DNA of 64,000 nucleotides from Eutreptiella sp. 'Long Island Sound 2002' (lineage: Eukaryota; Euglenozoa; Euglenophyceae; Eutreptiales; Eutreptiaceae): NCBI GenBank assembly GCA_964036045.1, contig OZ038381.1, positions 131,261,708-131,325,707 of the forward strand, in the 5' to 3' direction. Made by a program: the position numbers and the translations under genes. Numbering within the stretch: the first letter of the stretch is position 1; every line of letters begins with the position of its first letter. Positions 53,674 to 64,000 of this stretch are shown piece after piece. A model generated the notes under the pieces. The model was not told the origin of the DNA and ran no database searches. It saw nothing but the letters and a program-made list of their open reading frames with translations.

Positions 53674-55953
53674 TTCTCAAAGTCCAGGGTCCAAAATCGA
53701 AAAATATAGAAAGTAAAATCCTCCTTCACCCCTGAACAGCAACCAGATCCCACAAATACAGCAATAACCTAATCCACAATCCAACACCAAATCCGGACTG
53801 CGGGCTTCCGTTCAGCACACCGGTTGTCTCACGGTGGCGGGCATGTACAAGAATTGCACCAAAGAGGAAAGCCCCGAAATTGGCATATGAACACAAATAA
53901 AGCAAAGCTGGGGAAAGATGAAAAATGTACACAATAACAGCCATAGACCCCTCATTCCCTGGACTCAAGACCTTCCCTTGACTCACCAACATGATGCCCT
54001 CAACCCGATCAAATGAGATGGCTAAATGCCATGTGTCAAAAGTCACTACATAAACCAGTAAAATATGTTCACTCCCAAGCCTCTAAATCCTAGCCCAATA
54101 GGGGAGGTGGCGTGTCATGGCCTAGAGTGGCACTCAGGACCATGCCCTACCCCGACATAACCTTGGTTGGACTTGGAGTCGAATGGGCTCCGAGACATGC
54201 CCCATGAGTTTGAACTCATAACATGCCAAAAACTGCCAATTCGGACCATATTGGCCATATATCAAATATATGCCCAAAATTGAAGTTACCACTTATCCGA
54301 AGGCTCAAAGCATGCATGGAATCGAAGTCCAGTTTTCATGGAGGATGAAGACCAAGGGTCAATGCCCATGAACATCCCCAAGTTACCCTCGTAACCCCTT
54401 CAGATATGGGCGCCACGCACTGCCCAAGTCAGCCCATGATCTTGAGACCAGTTCTTGTAATCCTTCGTGCGCCAAGCCAAATCTAGTACACGATCCGGCA
54501 TATGGTGGTGTTCAACTCCGAAGCATATGCCAACATATGAACAACATACCATGGTTCGACTCTCCATAGGCTTCCTGCTGTTTGCCGACCAGGTAAGTAC
54601 ACAAAACGGAAAAATGAGCATGAAATGAGGTCAAAAACATGAAAATATGCCCAAATACAAAGTTGTCATGATATTATATCTCAATGCTCACCCATGATAT
54701 CCGCGCATGGTTCAATATACAAATGATTGGAACTGTTTGCGAACAATTCCCCTACTTGGATCCTCAATCGGGCGCATGGAGATACCTTCGCCACTCATAT
54801 CTACATGCCCCATGAAAATGGGAGTGCACTCATGGATCTCTTTGCCAAACATACCATGAGCAATACATACGCGGTAGACTTAGTCTAGCGCTTTGAATTC
54901 CACAATTCGGACATGTGCAAGGCCCTTGTCACGTGTGGCTCGCCATCTCCTCGGCCACACGAAGATATATAACATGGGTGTGAGCATATCGAAGCACATA
55001 CCATGCATATAATACATACCCTCCAAAAGTGGCTCCCACCATGATATGCCATGCCCCTCCATGGACATAACTTCACGTTAAAAATACGTAGGAACCCAAG
55101 GAAAATTGCTATGCAACCCCAACACTCATGCAGTACACTCGAAAGTCGCAATTAAATATTCGGTTGCACAGTCCAAGAGTTATATATCACTTTCTACCCT
55201 CTTGACTTTTATCCCTTGCTACAACGGGCATGTGTACACACCAAAGACGTTTGATGCTTCCTGAATTCAGTTGAGACCAAGGCAGTTCCAACCCACGTTT
55301 CAAAATTGGGACTACTCGCAGTGAGCCGGAGATATGACCTTTCAAAGTGGCCTCACGAATCAACTTTGTTTCGCCTATATCTCCAAGCAAAACGAAGGGC
55401 ATAACAAAAGGAAGGTTGATTCGTAATTGGGGAAAAATGTCGGACCACTCGAGATTCGTCATATCAAGTGCGGCGATGTCGAAGTCGAAAATCCGATTCT
55501 GAAGGCCTGAAAAAATCGGATTAAAATTGCGACTGTATAATATGAAAATAGCGGAAGCAACAAACCCTTTACTGATGAAATCTGACCCTGCATCGGGGTT
55601 TCCGCCAAAATATCTGTAAATAACAGTTAACCATTCGGTTACCGCAAAATCGCGAGCCAACTGACAGTCGCCGATACATTGACAATCAGAACGAAAAGCA
55701 GAAAAAATTACAGAAACATTATGATAAAAAAAACCTGTTGATTCCTGATATTCTGATATACAAATCTCAGCTGGCGGCACCTCGGTACTGAATATGGCCG
55801 CTCATAGCCGGAATGGCCAAACCTATCACACTATCACATGGGGTTAGGTCAGGTGGATGGGAGAGTATGATATCAGCCAATGGCAGCTTGCCGGCACATA
55901 GATACACACCCCAAGTGACCCCAAGATGGCCACGGGGGTCCGAACGGGCTTCA
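53588..55953 (-). repeat. E3 5' LTR
   Basis: 2,366 bp, unbroken, the best reference copy of this LTR family. It starts TAAAGAAGGTCCC and ends CGGGCTTCA. Apart from the first gag codons it shows no coding potential. Confidence 0.92.
55738..55768 (-). promoter_or_regulatory. Candidate LTR core promoter block (E3 5' LTR)
   Basis: Conserved block about 190 bp from the LTR 5' end. One T-to-C change (ATATACAAAT) weakens the TATA-like box here. Confidence 0.4.
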
Positions 55954-55957
55954 CAAT
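55954..55957. repeat. E3 target-site duplication CAAT (right)
   Basis: Follows the E3 terminus and precedes GGCGGCTTGCCGG, the stranded end of the E1 LTR. Confidence 0.92.
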
Positions 55958-56029
55958 GGCGGCTTGCCGGCACATAGATACCCACCCCAAGTGACCCCAA
56001 GATGGCCACGGGGGTCCCAACCGGCTTCA
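55958..56029 (-). repeat. E1 5' LTR, terminal 72 bp stranded by E3
   Basis: Matches the last bases of the other LTRs (for example 45054-45125) and ends in CCGGCTTCA at 56029. It completes the LTR interrupted at 30550. The next base starts minisatellite DNA, so this is the outer edge of E1. Confidence 0.92.
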
Positions 56030-58945
56030 GGTGTGCCCGGTTCTACGCCCCAACAGGCCCTGCAGGACGCTCCGGCCACCCCCTGGGCAGGACTTCCCGT
56101 CCCCCCAGGCCGGTGGGCCCGGTTGTCCATCCCCGCAGGCCCTGCAGGAAACTCCGACCACCCCTTTGGCGGGACTCCCCATCCCCCCAGGCCGGTGTGC
56201 CCGGTTCTACATCCCCACAGGCCCTGCAGGACAAACCGACGACCCCCTGGGCAGGACTCCCCGTCCCCCCGGAGCGGTATGACCAAATCTACCTCCCCAC
56301 AGGCCCAGCAAGACACTCCGACCAACCCCTGGGCAGGACTGCCCATCCCCCCAGGCCGCTGTGCCCGAATCTACCTCCCCACAGTCCCTGCAGGACACTC
56401 CGACCACCCTTTGGGCAGGACTCCCCATCCCCCCAGGCCGGTGCGCCCGGTTGTTCATCCCCGCAGGCCCTGCAGGAAACTCCGACCACCCGCTATGCTC
56501 GACTCCCCATCCCCCCAGGCAGGTGTGCCCGGTTCCACGTCCCCACAGGCGCTGCAGGACACTCCGACCACCCCCTGGGCAGGACTCCCCGTCCCCCCAG
56601 GCTGGTGCGCCCGGTTGTCCATCCCCGCAGGCCCTGCAGGAAACTCCGACCACCCCCTGGGCAGGACTCCACATCCCCCTAGGCCGGTTTGCCCGCATCT
56701 ACGTCCCCACAAGCCCTGCAGGACGCTCCGACCACCCCCTGGGCAGGAATCCCCATCCCCCAAGGCCGGTGGGCCCGGTTGTCCATCCCCACAGGCCCTG
56801 CAGAAAACTCTGACCACCCCCTGGGCTGGACTCCCCACCCCCCCAGGCCGGTGTGCCCGGTTCTACGTCCCCACAGCCCCTGCAGGACGCTCCGACCACC
56901 CCCTGGGCAGGACTCCCCATCCCCTCAGGCCGGTGGGCCCGGTTGTCCATCCCCGCAGGCCCTGCAGGAAACTCCGACCACCCCCTGGGCTGGATTCCCA
57001 ATCCCCCCAGGCCGGTGTGCCCAGTTCTACGTCACCACAGGCCCGGCAGGACGCTCCGACCACCCCCTGGGCAGGACTCCCCGTCCCCCCAGGCCGGTGT
57101 GCCCGGTTCTACGTCCCCACAGGCCCTGCAGGAAACTCCCACCACCCCCTTGGCAGGACTCCCCATCCCCCCGGGGCCGGTGAGCCCGGTTTTCCATCCC
57201 CGCAGGCCCTGCAGGAAACTCCCACCACCCCCTGGGCTGGACTCCCCATCCCCCCAGGCCGGTGTGCCCGGTTATACGCCCCGGCAGGTCCTGCAGGACA
57301 CTCCGACCACCCCCTGGGTAGGACTCCCCATCCCCCCAAGCCGGTGTGCCCGGTTCTACGTCCCCACAGGGCCTGCAAAACTCTCCGACCACCCCCTGGG
57401 CAGGACTCCCCATCCCCCCAGGGCGGTGTGCCAGGTTCTACGTCCCCACAGGCCCTGCAGGACGCTCCGACCACCCACTGGGCAGGACTCCCCATCCCCC
57501 GGGGCCGGTGGGCCCGGTTGTCCATGCCCGCAGGCCCTGCAGGAAACTCCGGCCACCCGCTGGGCTGGACTCCCAGTCCCCCGAGGCCGGTGTGCCCGGT
57601 TCTACGCTTCCACAGGCCCTGCAGGACGCTCCGACCACCCCTTGGGCAGGACTCCCCGTCCCCCCAGGCCGGTGGGCCCGGTTGTCCATCCCCGCAGGCG
57701 CTGCAGGAAACTCCGACCACCCCCTGCGCTGGACTCCCCTTCCCCCAAGGCTGGTGTGCCCGGTTCTACGTCATCACAGGCCCTGCAGGACGCTCCGACC
57801 ACCCCCTGGGCTGGACTCCCCATCCCCCCAGGCCGGTGGGCCCAGTTGTCCATCCCCGCAGGCCCTGCAGGAAACTCCGACCATCCCCTGGGCTGAACTC
57901 CCCATCCCCCCAGGCTGGTGTGCCCGGTTCTGCCTCCCCACAGGCCCTGCAGGACACTCCGACCACCCCCTGGGCTGGACTCCCCATCCCCCCAGGGCCG
58001 GTTTGCCAGGTTCTACGTCCCCACAGGCCCTGCAGGACGCTCCGGCCACCCCCTGGGCACAACTCCCCGTCCCCCAGAGGCGGGGTGACCGAATCTACCT
58101 CCCGACAGGCCCAGAGATGCACTCCGACCACCTCCTGGGCAGGACTCCCCGTCCCCCCAGGCCGGTGTGCCCGGTTCTACGTCCCCACACGCCCTGCAGG
58201 ACGCTCCGACCACCCCCTGGGCAGGACTCCCCATCCCCCCAGGCCGGTGGGCCCGGTTGTCCATCCCCGCAGGCCCTGCAGGAAACTCCGACCACCCCCT
58301 GGGCAGGACTTCCCATCCCCCCAGGCCGGTGTGCCCGGTTCTACGTCCCTGCAGGCCCTGCAGGATGCCCCGACCGCCCCCTGGGCCCGGTTGTCCATCC
58401 CCGCAGGCCCTGCAGAAAACTCCCACCAACCCCTGGGCTGGACTCCCCATCCCCCCAGGCCGGTGTGCCCGGTTCTACGTTCCCACAGGCCCTGCAGGAC
58501 ACTCCGACCACCCCCTGGGCAGGACTCCCCATCCCCGAAGGCCGGTGGGCCCGGTTGTCCGTCCCCGCAGGCCCTGCAGGAAACTCCGACCACCCCCTGG
58601 GCTGGGCTCCCCATCCCCCCAGGCCGGTGTGCCCGGTTTTACGTCCCCACAGGCCCTGCAGGAAACTCCGACCACCCCCTGGGCTGGACTTCCCTCCCCC
58701 CAGGGCCGGTGTGCCCGGTTGTGCGTCCCCGCAGACCCTGCAGAAACATCAGACCACCCCCTGGGCTGGACTCTCCATCCCCCCAGGCCGCTGTGCCCGG
58801 TTCTACGTCCCCACAGGCCCTGCAGGACGCTCCGACCACCCCCTGGGCAGGAGTCCCCATCCCCCCAGGCCGGTGGGCCCGGTTGTCCATCCCCGCAGGC
58901 CCTGCGGGAAACTCCGGCCACCCGCTGGGCTGGACTCCCCGTGCC
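56030..58945. repeat. 82-bp minisatellite array, about 36 copies
   Basis: CAGGCCCTGCAGGA starts recur at 56054, 56136 and 56218, exactly 82 bp apart, and continue to the end with a few short deletions (for example near 58375). The unit is C-rich and holds no stop codon in any plus-strand frame, so open frames of up to about 1,000 codons run through it by chance. 82 is not a multiple of 3, so a protein would cycle through all three frames every 246 bp. I do not call a gene. Confidence 0.95.
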
Positions 58946-61900
58946 CCCAGGCAGTGAGGCAGTGCATTGCAGGAGTTGCACTGCCCACTGTTCCCAGGCA
59001 ATGAGACAGTGCATTGCAGGAGTTGCACTGTCCACTGCCCCCAGGCAGTGGGGCAGTGCATTGCAGGAGTTGCACTGCCCACTCCTCCCGGGCAGTGAGG
59101 CGGTGTATTGCGGGAGTTCCACTGCCCACTGCCCCCAGGGAGTGAGGCAGCGCATTGCAGGAGTTGCGCTGCCCACTGCCCCCAGGCAGTGGGGCAGAGC
59201 ATTGCAGGAGTTCCACTGCCCACTGCCCCCAGGCAGTGAGGCAGTGCATTGCAGAAGTTGCACTGCCTACTGACCGAGGGCAGTGAGGCAGTGCATTGCA
59301 GGAGTTGCACTGCCCACCGCCCCCAGCCAGTGAGGCAGTGCATTGCAGGAGCTGCACTGCCCACCGCCCCCAGGCAGTGCGGCAGTGGATTGCAGGAGTG
59401 GCACTGCCCACTGCCCCCAGGCAGTGAGGCAGTGCATTGCAGGAGTTGCACTGCCCACTGCTCCCAGGCAGTGAGGCGGTGTACTGCGGGAGTTCCACTG
59501 CCCACTGCCCCCAGCCAGTGAGGCGGTGCATTGCAGGAGTTGCGCTGCCCACTGCCCCCAGGCAGTGGGGCAGAGCGTTGCAGGAGTTGCACTGCCCACT
59601 GCCCCCAGGCAGTGAGGCAGTGCATTGCAGGAGTGGCACTGCCTGCTGCCCAAGGCAGTGAGGCAGTGCATTGCAGGAGTTGCACTGCCAACTGCCCCCA
59701 GCCAGTGAGGCAGTGCATTGCAGGAGCTGCACTGCCCACTGCCCCCAGGCAGTGCGGCAGTGCATTGCAGGAGTGGCACTGCCCAGTGCCCCCAGGCAGT
59801 GAGGCAGTGTATTGCAGGAGTTGCACTGCCCATTGCTCCCAGGCAGTGAGGCGGTGCATTGCAGGGGTTCAACTGCCTACTGCCCCCAGGCAGTGAGGCA
59901 GTGCATTGCAGGTGTTGCACTGCCTGCTGCCCCCAGGCAGCGGGGCAGTGCACTGCAGGAGTGGCACTGCCTACTGTCCGAGGGAAGTGAGGCAGTGCAT
60001 TGCAGAAGTTGCAATGCCCACTGCCCCCAGGCAGTGCGGCAGTGTATGGCAGGAGTTGCGCTGCCCACTGCCCCCAGGCAGTGGGCCAGAGCATTGCAGG
60101 AGTTCCACTGCCCACTGCCCCCAGGCAGTGAGATAGGGCATTGCAGGAGTTGCGCTGCCCCCTGCCCCCAGGCACTGGGGCAGAGCATTGCAGGAATTGA
60201 ACTGCCCACTGCCCTCTGGCAGTGAGGCAGTGCACTGCAGGAGTTGCACTGCCTACTGCCCGAGGGCAGTGAGGCAGTGCATTGCAGGAGTTGCACTGTA
60301 CATTGCCCCCAGGCAGTGAGGCAGTGCATCGCAGGAGTTGAGCGGCCCACTGCTCCCGGGCAGTCAGGCGGTGTACTGCGGGAGTTACAGTTTCCACTGC
60401 CCCCAGCCAGTGAGGCGGTGCATTGCAGGAGTTCCACTGCCCACTGCCCCCAGGCAGTGAGGCAGTGCGTCGCAGGAGCTGCACTGCTCACTGCTCCCGG
60501 GCAGTGAGGCGGTGTACTGCGGGAGTTACAGTGCTCATATCAATTACAGTGCATTGCAGGAGTTGCACTGCCTACTGCCCACTGCCCCCAGGCAGTGCGG
60601 CAGTGTATGGCAGGAGTTGCGCTGTCCACTGCCCCCAGGCAGTGGGGCAGAGCATTGCAGGAGTTCCACTGCCCGCTGCCCTGAGGCAGCGAGATAGGGC
60701 ATTGCAGGAGTTGCGCTGCCCCCTGCCCCCAGCCAGTGAGGCAGTGCATTGCAGGAGTTCCACTGCTCACTGCCCCCAGGCAGTGCGGCAGTGGATTGCA
60801 GGAGTGGCACTGCCCACTGCCCCCAGGCAGTGAGGCAGTGCATTGCAAGAGTTGCACTGCCTGCTGCCCGAGGGCAGTGAGGCAGTGCATTGCAGGAGTT
60901 GCACTGCCCACTGCCCCGAGGCAGTGAGGCAGTGTATTGCAGGAGTTCCACTGCTCACTGCCCCCAGGCAGTGAGGCAGTGCGTCGCAGGAGTTGCACCG
61001 CTCACTGCTCCCGGGCAGTGAGGCGGTGTACTGCGGGACTTACAGTGTCCACTGCCCCCAGGCAGTGAGGAAATGCATTGCAGGAGTTGCGCTGCCCACT
61101 GCCCCCAGGCAGTGGGGCAGAGCATTGCAGGAGTTCCACTGCCCACTGCCCCAGGCAGTGAGGCAGTACGTTGCAGGAGTTGCACTGCCTACTGCCCGAG
61201 GGCAGTGAGGCAGTGCATTGCAGGAGTTGCACTGCCCACTACCCCCAGGCAGTGAGGCAGTGCGTCGCAGAAGTTGCACTGCTCACTGCTCCCGGGCAGT
61301 GAGGCGGTGTACTGCGGGAGTTACATTGTCCACTGCCCCCAGGCAGTGAGGCAGTGCATTGCAGGAGTTGCGCTGCCCACTGACCCCAGGCAGTGGGGCA
61401 GAGCGTTGCAGGAGTTCCACTGCCCACTGCCCCCAGGCAGTGAGGCAGTGCATTGCAGGAGTTGCACTGCCTACTGCCCGAGGGCAGTGAGGCAGTGCGT
61501 TGCAGGAGTTGCACTGCCCACTGCCCCCAGGCAGTGAGGCAGTCAGTGCATTGCAGGAGCTGCACTGCCCACTGCCCCCAGGCAGTGTGGCAGTGTATTG
61601 CAGGAGTTCCATTGCCCACTGCCCCAGGGCAGTGAGGCAGAGCATTGCAGGAGCTGCACTGCCCACTGCCCCGAGGTCAGGGAGGCAGTGCATTGCAGGA
61701 GTTGCACTGCCCACTGCCCCAGGGCAGTTAGGCAGTGCATTGCAGGAGTTGCACTGCCTACTGCCCAAGGGCAGTGAGGCAGTGGATTGCAGCAGTTGCA
61801 CTGCCCACTGCCCCCAGACAGTGAGGCAGTGCATTACAGCAGTTGCACTGTCCACTGCCCCCAGACAGTGAGGCATTCAGTGCATTGCAGGAGTTGCACT

Positions 61901-62350
61901 GCCCACTGCCCCAGGGCAGGGAGGCAGTGCATTGCAGGAGGTGCACTGCCCGCTGCCCCCAGGCTGTGTGGCAGTGTATTGCGGGAGTTCCACTGCCCAC
62001 TGCCCCCAGGCAGTGCGGCAGTGTATTGCAGGGGTTCCACTGCCAACTGCCCCCAGGCAGTGGGGCAGTGTACTGCGGGAGTTGCACTCTCCACTGCCCC
62101 CAGGCAGTGAGGCAGTGCACTGCAGGAGATCCACTGCCCCCTGCCCCCGGGCCGTGGCGCAGTGTGTAGCAGGAGTTCCACTGGCCACTGCCCCAGGCAC
62201 GGCGGCAGTGTATTGCAGGAGATGCCCGGCCCACTGCCCCAAGGCAGGGAGGCAGAGAATGGCAGGAGTACCACTCCCCACTGCCCTCAGGCAATGCGGC
62301 AGTATGAAGCAGGAATTCCACTGCCCACAGCCCCCAGGCGGCGTGGCAGT
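58946..62350. repeat. 47-bp satellite array, about 72 copies, hairpin-forming units
   Basis: CAGGCAGTG starts are 47 bp apart (58995, 59042 and onward). Each consensus unit has GGCAGTGCA and TGCACTGCC as perfect 9-bp inverted arms around TTGCAGGAGT, and the flanking GGCAGTG and CACTGCC extend the stem with one bulge. Unit variants recur with longer periods (about 376 bp in the first kilobase, about 282 bp near 61.0-61.3 kb), so there is higher-order structure. Long open frames on both strands (QLLQCTASLPGGSGQ-like) are artefacts of the repeat. Confidence 0.95.
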
Positions 62351-62750
62351 GCGTTACACTACCCACTGCCCTCTGCCCACAACAACCGTGCAGCAGGGCA
62401 CACACAGTGCAGTGTAGTGCACAGCACCAAGCAGTGCGGCACCACACAAAGAGCACTGATGGTGCAGCGCGGTACGCGGGGTGCAGTGGGCCCATGAGAC
62501 CCTGTGTGACTGCGCGCAGGCGTCGGCAAGGCAGTGTCGGCCAAGTGCGAGAGTACACTGGTCCGGCTATGCCAGAAACACTTACACACAGCACGCACAC
62601 AACACACACAGCGCAGCCCGTTTACCTGTACCCGTGGGTAGACATCCCGGCCTTTTGCCTTTTGGTAACAGCGCCTTCGGCACAACACACGACGCGCGCA
62701 CGCCAGACACAACAAACACACACTGGACACAACCCACCACTGCCAGCAGT
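62351..62750. other. Transition region, CA-rich, no gene seen
   Basis: After the last recognisable 47-bp unit the sequence is low-complexity and rich in CACA, with short runs such as ACACACAGCGCAG near 62600. Open frames here are not supported by any motif. Confidence 0.6.
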
Positions 62751-64000
62751 AGATCCCGGCCAGGAGTGGCGGGGAGCTACACCGCAGGCCCCAAAACCAG
62801 GAGTGGCGGGGGACCACCCACCACCAAAGGCAAACCCCAGCGAGGAATGGCGGGGAGCTGTAGCAAAGGCCCTCAACCAGGGCCGGCGGGGGACCAACCA
62901 ACAAAGCCAGCAGCAGACCCCAGCCAGGAATGGCGGGGAACTGCATCCAAGACCCACACAGACACACACACCACAGCACACGAACAAGCACGCCGCACAC
63001 CACAAACAAACACAGAGCACGATGCACCCCAAGCCCACACCGGCAATAACACCACTGCCACAGGCAGACCCAAGCCAGGAATGGCGAGGAACTGCACCAA
63101 GTGCCCCCAGCCAGGAATGGCGGGGGACCACCCACCACCACCACCAGCGGACTCCAGTCGGGAATGGCGGGGAGCTGCCCCAGGGCCCCCAGACAGGAAT
63201 GGCGGGGGACCACCCACCGCCACCACCATCAGCAGACCCGAGCCAGGAATGGACGGAGACCCCACCCAGGGCCCTCAGCCAGAATTTGCGACGGACCAGC
63301 CGCCAACACCACTAGCAGACCCCAGCCAGGAGTGGGGGGGAACTGCACCCAGAACCCTAAGTCAGAATTGGCGAAGAACCGCCCCCACCGCCAGCAGCAG
63401 ACCCAAACCAGGAATGGCGGGGAAAAACTGCGCCCAAGGCCCACAGCCAGGACTGGTGGGGGCCCAACCAAGACCACAACATACCCAATACACCACTCAC
63501 GCAGCCGGGACACACGGGCCACACCCACAAGAACACACACACACCAAAGTACTACAAGAGAAACCACGAACACCACACCACGCACCACAACACAGAAACA
63601 CACACGCCACACAGCGAATACACACACAAACCACAGTCAACCACCCCACACTGACAACAACACCCACCACCACCATTAGCAGAGCCCAGCCAGGAATGGG
63701 CAACTGCGCCCAGGGCCCCCAGCCAGGATTGCTGAGGGACCGCCCATCACAGTCGGCAGCAGACCCAAGCCAGGAATGGCGGGGAACTGCACCCGGGACC
63801 CTTAGGCAAGGTTTGACGAGATACCTCCCAAGGACACGGGCAGCAGACCCCAGCCAGGAATGGCCGGGAACTGCCCCCGGAACCCAGGGCCCTCAACCAG
63901 GATTGGCGAGGGATCAGCCACAAACAGACAAACATGGGCAGCAGACCCCAGCCAGGAGTGGCGCAGAACTGCCCCCAGAGTCCTCAGCCAGGATTGGCGA
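62751..64000. repeat. Degenerate two-part GC-rich repeat with CA-rich inserts
   Basis: Two related half-units alternate about every 35-50 bp: CCAGGAATGGCGGGGAACTGC and CCAGGATTGGCGGGGGACC. More than 20 occurrences are seen, for example near 62925, 63075, 63112, 63410, 63770, 63857 and 63950. They are interrupted by CA/ACAC-rich DNA at about 62945-63030 and 63480-63660. The array runs off the right edge. Confidence 0.8.

Larger units (their letters stand above)
30551..55953 (-). mobile_element. E3: Ty3/gypsy chromodomain element of the E1 family, nested in the E1 5' LTR and itself split by E4
   Basis: Complete LTR-to-LTR element on the minus strand, about 13.2 kb after removing E4. The 3' LTR is 30551-31177 plus 43378-45125 (about 2,375 bp); the 5' LTR is 53588-55953 (2,366 bp). 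It has a primer-binding site abutting the 5' LTR, a polypurine tract abutting the 3' LTR, and duplicated CAAT at its ends. The LTR terminus next to the primer site reads TA rather than the usual TG on the plus strand. Pol is broken by several nonsense codons and frameshifts. Confidence 0.92.
1..56029 (-). mobile_element. E1: outermost Ty3/gypsy chromodomain LTR retrotransposon, interrupted by three insertions
   Basis: E1 reads on the minus strand. Its 3' LTR is on the left (cut by the window edge, ends at 2832). Its internal region is 2833-9480 plus 26518-28280. Its 5' LTR is 28281-30550 plus 55958-56029. Without the inserts it would be about 13.1 kb, matching its relative E3 (about 13.2 kb). 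Supporting signs seen: a primer-binding site abutting the 5' LTR, a degenerate purine tract abutting the 3' LTR, and CA at the right terminus. Order of parts: gag, protease, spacer domain, RT, RNase H, integrase, chromodomain. Several nonsense codons, frameshifts and a lost integrase aspartate show it is dead. Position 56030 continues in the 82-bp minisatellite, so the array is the insertion target. Confidence 0.9.

Noticed and set aside
55964-59004. Long plus-strand open frames (about 1,000 and 550 codons) rich in proline
   Set aside because: They follow the 82-bp repeat through all three phases, begin in LTR DNA and exist because the unit has no stop codons.
58639-61876. Minus-strand frames of up to about 400 codons (CTASLPGGSGQWNSCNA-like repeats)
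   Set aside because: Chance frames of the 47-bp satellite, present on both strands and in several phases.
58946-62350. CRISPR-like array
   Set aside because: Units are contiguous 47-bp repeats with no unique spacers, in eukaryotic DNA, with no cas genes.
1-64000. tRNA, rRNA or spliced host genes
   Set aside because: No cloverleaf, rRNA core motif or exon series outside the elements could be supported by reading.

Overview
This window is eukaryotic nuclear DNA made of transposable elements and satellite. I see no host gene, rRNA, tRNA or bacterial-type operon. The content (chromodomain Ty3/gypsy retrotransposons, a Penelope-like reverse transcriptase, long GC-rich minisatellites) suggests a large, repeat-rich genome such as that of an alga or another protist. 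The sequence alone does not settle the lineage.

Layout, rebuilt from LTR pairs, target-site duplications (TSDs), polypurine tracts and primer-binding sites. The host DNA is an 82-bp minisatellite. E1, a minus-strand Ty3/gypsy element of about 13.1 kb un-nested, sits in it; its left LTR starts before base 1 and its last base is 56029. Three elements later landed in E1. (i) A 5'-truncated Penelope-like element (about 959-2633, plus strand) is in E1's 3' LTR. (ii) E2 (9481-26513, 17.0 kb, minus strand, LTRs of 2.9-3.0 kb, TSD GTAC) split the E1 gag gene. (iii) E3 (30551-55953, minus strand, same family as E1, TSD CAAT) is in E1's 5' LTR and left the last 72 bp of that LTR stranded at 55958-56029. 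E3's own 3' LTR was then split by E4 (31178-43372, plus strand, TSD CCCAT), a different Ty3/gypsy element that carries an internal 1.88-kb tandem duplication and has no recognisable 3' LTR.

All four gypsy elements share the order gag, protease, a spacer domain, reverse transcriptase, RNase H, integrase, chromodomain. The gags carry a capsid-like region and a zinc knuckle. The spacer between protease and RT recalls the Dam-methylase-like domain of DIRS elements. Every element is damaged: nonsense codons, frameshifts and lost catalytic residues (integrase D to N in E1, RNase H D to A in E3, integrase E to K in E4).

From 56030 to the right edge there is only satellite: about 36 copies of an 82-bp unit, then about 72 copies of a 47-bp unit that can fold into a hairpin, then a degenerate two-part GC-rich repeat mixed with CA-rich DNA. 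Long open frames through these arrays follow from base composition, not from genes.
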